A stretch of DNA of 64,000 bases. Source: Diploptera punctata. Taxonomy: Eukaryota; Arthropoda; Insecta; Blattodea; Blaberidae. Each line of letters opens with the position of its first letter. The first letter of the stretch is position 1. The DNA lies in assembly GCA_030220185.1 (NCBI GenBank), contig JASPKZ010007286.1, positions 248,001 through 312,000 on the forward strand, in the 5' to 3' direction. Position numbers and translations under genes: made by a program. Below the pieces are notes generated by a model, which saw only the letters and a list, made by a program, of their open reading frames with translations, did no database searches and was not told the DNA's origin. Positions 58,965 through 64,000 of this stretch are shown in pieces.

Positions 58965-59365
58965 TGAACCTCTGGAACAGGTCAAAATTTGTGGGAGTTT
59001 CGAAATTCATGAGTTTATCTTTCTTGTTTTTTTGGATGTGGATTTTTTTTCCAGACTGTGAGTTCTTTCTGTTTATCTGTGTGTTTGATTAGGCTAGCTT
59101 TTGTATTGATACAAGAAACATATACATCTGGGAAAAAATCCACACCCAAAGAAACAAGAAAGATAAACTCATGAATTTCGAAACTCCTGCAAATTTTGAC
59201 CTGATCCAGAGGTTCATCGGTCCACCAATAGAAGGAAGAAGAAAATCGCCCAGAAACGACATAACACCGGTCGACCAGAGGCTACTGATGATGGAGATAA
59301 GCTCCAAAACTGCAGTCTAGAAGAAAAAGGATATGAGGTGAGGTAATAAAAACATTAATTTAATT
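58965..59365 (+). pseudogene. PLE 3' end with partial inverted arm
   Basis: The plus arm (59120-59320) encodes WEKIHTQRNKKDKLMNFETP-like codons and ANFDLIQRFIGPPIEGRRKS, PRNDITPVDQRLLMMEISSK (some frames continuous), then TAGAAGAAAAAGGATATGAG and GTGAGGTAATAAAAACATTA. The shorter mirror arm is 58965-59075. It is the same subfamily as 2070-2779 and better preserved. Confidence 0.78.
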
Positions 59366-59377
59366 CTTACATTAGTA

Positions 59378-60304
59378 CAAGGGTGGATCAAATATAAACC
59401 GGAATTTATATCTGGAGGCTCTGGTAGCGAACTGCAAAGGTTGCGGTTTGGAGGGGAAGTTGATGGGGGTGTCTGGAGTCGGGATCTTGATGTGTCGTAC
59501 TCCGAAGAGCAGCCGCTTGCTTCAGTACACCATGAGCGAGCAAGAGGTACACACGTCTGTTGCGCAATGCATTATTATTAAGTTTTTGGCGAAAGAAGGG
59601 CACTAAACCTTCTGAAATTTTGAAAAGGCTCCATGCGCAGTTCGAGGAAGCAACCCTTTCGAAGACACAGGTGTATGATTGGCGCAAAAAAATTTTAACA
59701 GGCCGGGATTCAGTGAAAAATGAGCCCCACCAAAGACGGCAACAAACAAGCATCACTGCAGACAACATTCGTGCTGTAAGGGACCTTATTGAGGAGGATC
59801 GGCGCATAACAATTTCTGAAATTGCTTCACATGTTGGAATCAGCTTCGGAAGTGTTCAAGCCATCATCAGTGATGAACTCAAATTCCGAACATCTGCCGG
59901 AAACCGATCCAAAATGTGATTGTGCTGCATGACAATGCAAGGCCACACACTGCTCGGTTGACACAAGAAAAACTGACGAAAATGCATTGGACACCTCTGG
60001 AACATCCTCCTTACAGTCCAGATTTGTCACCTTATGACTACCATTTGTTTGGGCCACTGAAAGAAGACCTGGGAGGAAGGCAGTTTGGTGACAATGCAGC
60101 GATAGAGGAGTTCGTGCGCAACTGGCTGACTACACGTCATCCCTCATTCTTCAAGGACAGCATCAAAAAGTTGCCAACTCGATGGCAAAAGTGTGTTGGA
60201 AATGCAGGAGACTATGTAGAAAAATGAGGTGGTGGTTTTGTATTTTTTTGTTAATTCAATAAAATTGTAAACAATAATTCCGGTTTATATTTGATTCACC
60301 CTCG
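59378..60304 (+). mobile_element. Mariner element, central deletion
   Basis: Termini CAAGGGTGGATCAAATATAA and AAACCGGAATT at 59378, mirrored by AATTCCGGTTTATATTTGAT and TCACCCTCG ending 60304. TA on both sides (59376-59377, 60305-60306). It contains one transposase remnant in the plus orientation. Length 927 bp against about 1.3 kb for an intact mariner. Confidence 0.9.
59560..60227 (+). pseudogene. Mariner transposase lacking the first catalytic block
   Basis: N-terminal HTH: LSFWRKKGTKPSEILKRLHA, QFEEATLSKTQVYDWRKKIL, then ITADNIRAVRDLIEEDRRIT and ISEIASHVGISFGSVQAIIS. The frame then jumps (ELKFR, AGNRSKM) straight to IVLHDNARPHTARLTQEKLT (second Asp), HPPYSPDLSPYDYHLFGPLK (third Asp site, DD34D type), NWLTTRHPSFFKDSIKKLPT and RWQKCVGNAGDYVEK. 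About 100 residues containing the first Asp are missing, and the two parts are in different frames. The likely start is upstream near 59532 (MSEQE-like ATGAGCGAGCAAGAG). Confidence 0.9.
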
Positions 60305-60309
60305 TACAA

Positions 60310-60520
60310 GTTCATGCAGATGAAATTACCGTAATTATTATTACAAATGTGTACAGAATTGGTTTCAATAAGATTTGTAACAACATTTTGAAATACTTTT
60401 TTATAAACCTGTAAGAATTTCAAATATGAATGGTTTGTTTAAAATAAAATAAACACGTTTAATGTAATTATCATTCATAATTATACAGTTATTGATATTT
60501 TATTAACTTACTTTTTTACT
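60310..60520. other. No recognised feature
   Basis: AT-rich spacer between the mariner and the LINE. Confidence 0.35.
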
Positions 60521-60525
60521 TTTGA

Positions 60526-61110
60526 GGGCCTCTCCACTTTTCAGCGGTTACCCTGTATTCCCATTTGCCATTCTTGCCGATCACGCCATTCATCCTCCTC
60601 CAGACCTCGGTCGTTCATCAATCTATGGATCTCTCCTCTCCAAGTTGTTATTGGCCTGCCCCATTTCCTTCTACCAGAAGGTGACCATTCCAAAAGAGTT
60701 TTGGGCCACCTATCATCCTCCATTCTCCTGATATGGCCATACCACTGAAGAGCTCGTCTTTCGATCCTTTCCACCACTGTCTCCTCCATATCCATCATCT
60801 GCCTCACTTCTTCATTTCTTCTTCTTTCCAACCTGGACACCCTGGCACTGCGTCTTATTCCAGCCATCTCCACTGCCAAGATCTTAGTTTTTTGTCCCTC
60901 TACCAAAGTCCATTCCTCAGCACCATAAGTCATTATGCTTTCCGCAACAGACTTCAAAATCCTCTTCTTCGTGTGGTTTGACATGGTCCTACTCCACAGT
61001 ACTCCATTCAACATTTTTATGGCTCTTCGTGCTTGTACTAACCTGCTATCTACTTCAGCTTTACAACTCCCTGATTCTATTTTATTAACAAGAATGTAAA
61101 GATCACACAA
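60526..61110 (-). pseudogene. RTE-like LINE C-terminus, fully open; SINE C partner
   Basis: Reads ARRAIKMLNGVLWSRTMSNH, ILKSVAESIMTYGAEEWTLV, VEMAGIRRSARVSRLERRRN, RALQWYGHIRRMEDDRWPKT, KWGRPITTWRGEIHRLMNDR and LEEDEWRDRQEWQMGIQGNR. The frame has no stop for 189 codons, so it is comparatively young, but it is 5'-truncated. Its 3' UTR begins GGTAACCGCTGAAAAGTGGA and GAGGCCCTC, nearly identical to the 3' end of SINE C. Confidence 0.85.
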
Positions 61111-61111
61111 T

Positions 61112-61338
61112 CTTTACAGATTCTACAAGGACTGTTCATTAAACAATGATAATTTTTTTACAGCCATTATTTAACAACAATACAGGTTGCAGCATAAGTC
61201 AGTTTACCTCTGAACATGGCTGCAAGGAAAAAAATCAGGCACTGTGGAAGCTAGCAACATATTTAATTACACACTTAAACACCATGTAAATGCAATAAAT
61301 AATTATAAAATTATATATTATTTTTTTTTTTGCAAATG
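61112..61338. other. No recognised feature
   Basis: Spacer with no feature supported. Confidence 0.35.
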
Positions 61339-61339
61339 C

Positions 61340-61510
61340 ACCAGGTTGTCTTTTGACATTCCTGGTGTTCTCTCCTGGCATGGCATACTTGTAACCCACT
61401 TCTGAGGTTGGGGCGCCTGGAAGGCGGGGTTACGTTGCCCTGATCATATGATGGTTGATGGTGATGATAATGGTGCGCCAGGAGAATCTCATCTTAAGCT
61501 TAATCTAAGA
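61340..61510 (-). repeat. SINE F 3' part (left arm of inverted pair)
   Basis: The reverse complement of 62760-62960: GTTCTCTCCTGGCATGGCAT, GTAACCCACTTCTGAGGTTG, GGCGCCTGGAAGG and TCTTAAGCTTAATCTAAGAT. Confidence 0.65.
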
Positions 61511-61712
61511 TGAATATGAATGATGATGATTGCGATGGTCATATGATTTCAGGGACCGTTTGGGCCTTAAAGTTTTCCTGACATTTGTCTTACAGGTGAG
61601 GAAAAATCCCAATAAAAACCTCACTCAGAAAAACTATCCCGACCGGGGATCGAACCCGGCCCCACTGCGTGACAAGGCAGCATGCTACCTTGAGACCACA
61701 CAGTGGACATAT
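61511..61712 (-). repeat. SINE D copy
   Basis: Minus head: GTCTCAAGGTAGCATGCTGC, CTTGTCACGCAGTGGGGCCG and GGTTCGATCCCCGGTCGGG; then TGAGTGAGGTTTTTATTGGG, CCTGTAAGACAAATGTCAGG and AACGGTCCCTGAAATC. The complete tRNA-like head has A and B boxes. Confidence 0.78.
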
Positions 61713-61726
61713 ATTAAAAATATTTA

Positions 61727-62275
61727 GCTCCGGAATTTAATTATCTTTAACTCATTTTACTCGTAAATATGGAAATAAAGTGGGACTATTTCCTGTCATG
61801 ACCACTCTGGTTATAACAGTTATTCTCAACACTTTTACAATTAACAGTTATTCACAGTTTAAAATAACACAGTTATTCTATGAACCAGCAATAACCACAT
61901 TCTAACCTGCGACAACCACAGTAATAACTTGTGGTAAACCCACAACTCTGTCAATAACTGATTTATGTCCGAATATAACCGTGTAAAACACAAACAAATG
62001 TACATATTTAACCGCATAGAACAAAAAAAAAGGGTGTTTCATGGGATTCACCCTAGGTTAGAGTAATTGAATTAGAGATGCTCCGAATTAGGTAAGTTAC
62101 CTTTAGGTTTGTTACATTTTAAATGTGTTTAAATACGTAAAAAAATTACATCTATGGAAATTAAATATGGCTGATGGTTACAATGTAAAAACATATTTAC
62201 AATAGTAAATTACACATTACACATTAAAATACTTCCACGATGGTAATTTTCCAGGCATAAATGTTACAAATATAT
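61727..62275. other. Loop of a large inverted repeat, nothing recognised
   Basis: About 550 bp of unidentified sequence between the two oppositely oriented SINE D copies. Confidence 0.35.
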
Positions 62276-62276
62276 C

Positions 62277-62770
62277 CACCGCTGTGGTCTCGAGGTAGCA
62301 TGCTGCCTTGTCACGCAGCAGGCCCGGGTTCGATCCCCGGTCGGGACAGTTTTTCTGGGTGAGGTTTTTCCTCATCTATAAGACATTCATTCATAGTGTT
62401 CTGCTCAAGAGCAGTCTTTCACTGCAAACTCAGCATTCTCCACTCTTTCCTTAACTCAGCTTTCCTTTTTGTATCTGCATACAAACCATTTATTTTAATA
62501 TTGTCTATCATCTGATGTCTTATTCTGCCTCTAACTTTCTTTCTGTTGACCATTCCTTCTACAGCATCCTTCAACAGGCAGTTTCTTCTTAGCCAGCGGC
62601 CAATCCAATTTCTTTTCCTCTTCTTTATGAGTTCCAGCATTGTTCTTCCTTCACCCACTCTGTCTAGCACATCTTTATTTCTTACTTTGTCCATTTTATA
62701 CGTTCCATTCTTCTCCATATCCACATCTCAAAAGTCTGTAAGACAAATGTCCCCAAAATCATCATCATTC
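62277..62770 (+). repeat. SINE D copy, split by a LINE
   Basis: Head GCTGTGGTCTCGAGGTAGCA, TGCTGCCTTGTCACGCAGCA, CCCGGGTTCGATCCCCGG at 62280-62347, body to 62385. It resumes at 62735 with TCTGTAAGACAAATGTCCCC and AATCATCATCATTCATATTC. The LINE lies between. Confidence 0.75.
62386..62734 (-). pseudogene. LINE C-terminus inserted in SINE D; SINE D partner
   Basis: Reads DRVGEGRTMLELIKKRKRNW, IGRWLRRNCLLKDAVEGMVN, VRGRIRHQMIDNIKINGLYA and ELRKEWRMLSLQ, with a TGA at 62421-62419. The 3' UTR GTGAAAGACTGCTCTTGAGC is similar to the 3' end of SINE D at 33340-33365. Flanked by TCTATAAGACA (62375-62385) and TCTGTAAGACA (62735-62745), an 11-bp duplication with one mismatch. Confidence 0.82.
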
Positions 62771-62965
62771 ATATTCATCTTAGATTAAGCTTAGGATTAG
62801 GGACTCTCCTGGCGCATCATCATCATGACCCATCATATCATCGGGGCAACATAACCCTACTTTCCAGGCGCCCCAACCTCAGAAGTGGGTTACAAGTACA
62901 CCATGCCAGGAGAGAACACCAGGAATGTCGAAAGACAATCTGGGGCAGTTGCAAAAAAAAAAAAA
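62760..62965 (+). repeat. SINE F 3' part (right arm of inverted pair)
   Basis: ATCTTAGATTAAGCTTAGGA, GACCCATCATATCATCGGGG, CAGGCGCCCCAACCTCAGAA, GTGGGTTACAAGTACACCAT and GCCAGGAGAGAACACCAGGA, ending in an A run. It mirrors 61340-61510 and matches 58620-58790. Confidence 0.7.
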
Positions 62966-63039
62966 ATGTTACAAATATCACCTAGAAATGGGATAAATTG
63001 CATTAAAAGTGTCTTAACTTGTATAAGTAAATGCCTGAT

Positions 63040-63600
63040 TATGTTCAACCCCACCAAAAATTAGATCGGTTGAAACTGGGGTTTGAAATCGGGGCCTTCA
63101 GAACATAATTTCAAACTCCGATTGAGGGTCTTTCCACTTTTCAGCGGTTGCCCTTTAACCAGCCGGCTGCTGGCCCTTCACATCCACATGTGTCAATCAC
63201 AGAGGTAGATGATCAACAGCCAGTGTAGGGGTGACATGTGGTTAGCATGTCGAGTCCCCCAGCCGTTATAGCTGGTTCCTCAACCTGGAGCCGCTACTTA
63301 TTGTAGCTACCCAATTGCCTGACGATGCTGGGTGGGCACTGGTCCCATACTGGCAGAAATACCATGAGAAAATTTCTTCCCCCATGGAGACTCGAACCAG
63401 CGCAAGTCCCGTAGCTCTGCGCCAAGGCTTCCTACCTTAACCGCTCGGCTATGGCGTGGGACTAATTTCAAACTCATAAGTCAATTAACCACAACACATG
63501 GTCGCAACACTACTAAGCAGTAGTGTTTGAGATTATATTCTGATGGTCCCATATTCAAACCCTAGTTTCAATCAATCTGGTTTTTTTCCTTGCAACCATG
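63040..63600. mobile_element. Inverted tRNA-like arms split by SINE C
   Basis: Left arm about 63060-63118 (GATCGGTTGAAACTGGGGTT, GAAATCGGGGCCTTCAGAAC) mirrors the right arm about 63476-63590 (TCTGATGGTCCCATATTCAA, CCCTAGTTTCAATCAATCTG). The T-arm-like GG.TTTGAA..CGG suggests a degraded tRNA-like end. SINE C entered between with a 13-bp duplication. Confidence 0.45.
63119..63462 (-). repeat. SINE C, full-length copy with 13-bp duplication
   Basis: Flanked by TAATTTCAAACTC at 63106-63118 and 63463-63475. The minus head GCCATAGCCGAGCGGTTAAG and body match 43674-44021 closely. The 3' end CAACCGCTGAAAAGTGGAAA with GACCCTCAATC is complete. Confidence 0.92.
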
Positions 63601-63837
63601 TGCAGTGTTTAACTTACTTATGCCACACCCTGTATTTTTTAGCTCAATGCATGTACATGTGGTACAAGTTCATCCATCTTGGTTTCTGTACGTGAATTGT
63701 ACGTAAGTCGAGACATTTTCAATTCCATCTACAGTTACAATGGAGGTGATGCGTGACGAACATGCATTCCACTGAAATTCTGCTTTCATCTCAACAGATC
63801 AGTCCGGTTATTCACTTGAAGGAAGGACGGTATTAAT

Positions 63838-64000
63838 ATTAAATTAAATAGATTTTACAGAATGTGTGGCACTATAAGACGGACACTGAAAAATAAAACT
63901 TTGAGGAGCACACAACTAAAATTTTACAAAATTATGGCAGTGCCTGTCTTAACATATGCAAGTGAAAATTGGACTCTTAACCGTTCAGACAGAAGGAAAA
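63838..64000 (+). pseudogene. LINE RT thumb fragment, runs off the window end
   Basis: Reads NRFYRMCGTIRRTLKNKTLR, STQLKFYKIMAVPVLTYASE and NWTLNRSDRRK, open to the last base. Closest to 29936-30425 (CGTIKRTLGRKT; YGSENW). Confidence 0.78.

Noticed and set aside
62546..62788. 80-codon plus frame with many Ser/Phe
   Set aside because: Antisense of the LINE C-terminus at 62386-62734.
1..64000. CRISPR array, operon or other prokaryotic system
   Set aside because: Repeats are dispersed transposons with target duplications; the coding sequence is split by GT-AG introns; no bacterial gene is present.

Overview
This is a eukaryotic, AT-rich, intron-dominated window, almost certainly from an insect with a large repeat-laden genome. 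The LINE, SINE and Penelope families look like those of cockroaches and termites (Blattodea), but that taxon is an inference from family resemblance, not proven here. There are no bacterial features: no operons, CRISPR arrays or ribosome binding sites.

One host gene can be supported. It is the 5' part of a phospholipase C-beta gene of the PLCB1-3 / Drosophila Plc21C type, on the minus strand. Eight coding exons run from the start ATG at 52141 down to 1094. Their reading phases join at every junction except inside exon 6. Together they encode the N-terminus, PH domain, EF-hand region and the start of the catalytic X domain, up to the catalytic His-Asn of SSHNTYL. The gene continues beyond base 1. 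Introns range from 82 bp to about 27.7 kb. Exon 6 (10088-10204) has an internal frame disruption.

Nearly everything else is mobile-element debris. (1) Penelope-like elements (PLEs): GIY-YIG/3'-end fragments and many short insertions built as a hairpin (two inverted copies of a 3' end) plus one constant tail, several flanked by 11-17 bp target duplications. (2) tRNA-cored units: a complete tRNA-like body between short inverted AT-rich arms, as single, inverted-pair and tandem copies, including five 305-bp repeats at 56887-58299. (3) tRNA-derived SINE families, here named B to F. Two of these share their 3' tails with LINEs in the same window. (4) At least 25 truncated non-LTR (RTE-like, CR1/jockey-like, RNase H-bearing) fragments. 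(5) DNA transposons: a nearly intact Tc1 element (38484-39950), a mariner lacking its middle (59378-60304), internally deleted IS630-superfamily elements, a hAT, a pogo/Tigger remnant, a Helitron-like 3' end and several foldback elements. (6) A Ty3/gypsy integrase remnant split by a hAT that is itself split by a mariner derivative.

Layout: 1-10.4 kb holds exons 8-5 with PLE hairpins and LINE tails. 10.4-24.3 kb holds exons 4-2 with tRNA-cored pairs, LINE fragments and a Helitron end. 24.3-52 kb is the giant first intron with most DNA transposons and the gypsy/hAT nest. 52-64 kb is upstream of the gene and holds LINEs, a PLE GIY-YIG fragment, the 305-bp tandem array, the mariner and SINE clusters.

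Everything was read by eye. Splice sites, phases and target duplications are seen directly. Family names rest on motif recognition. No database search was run.
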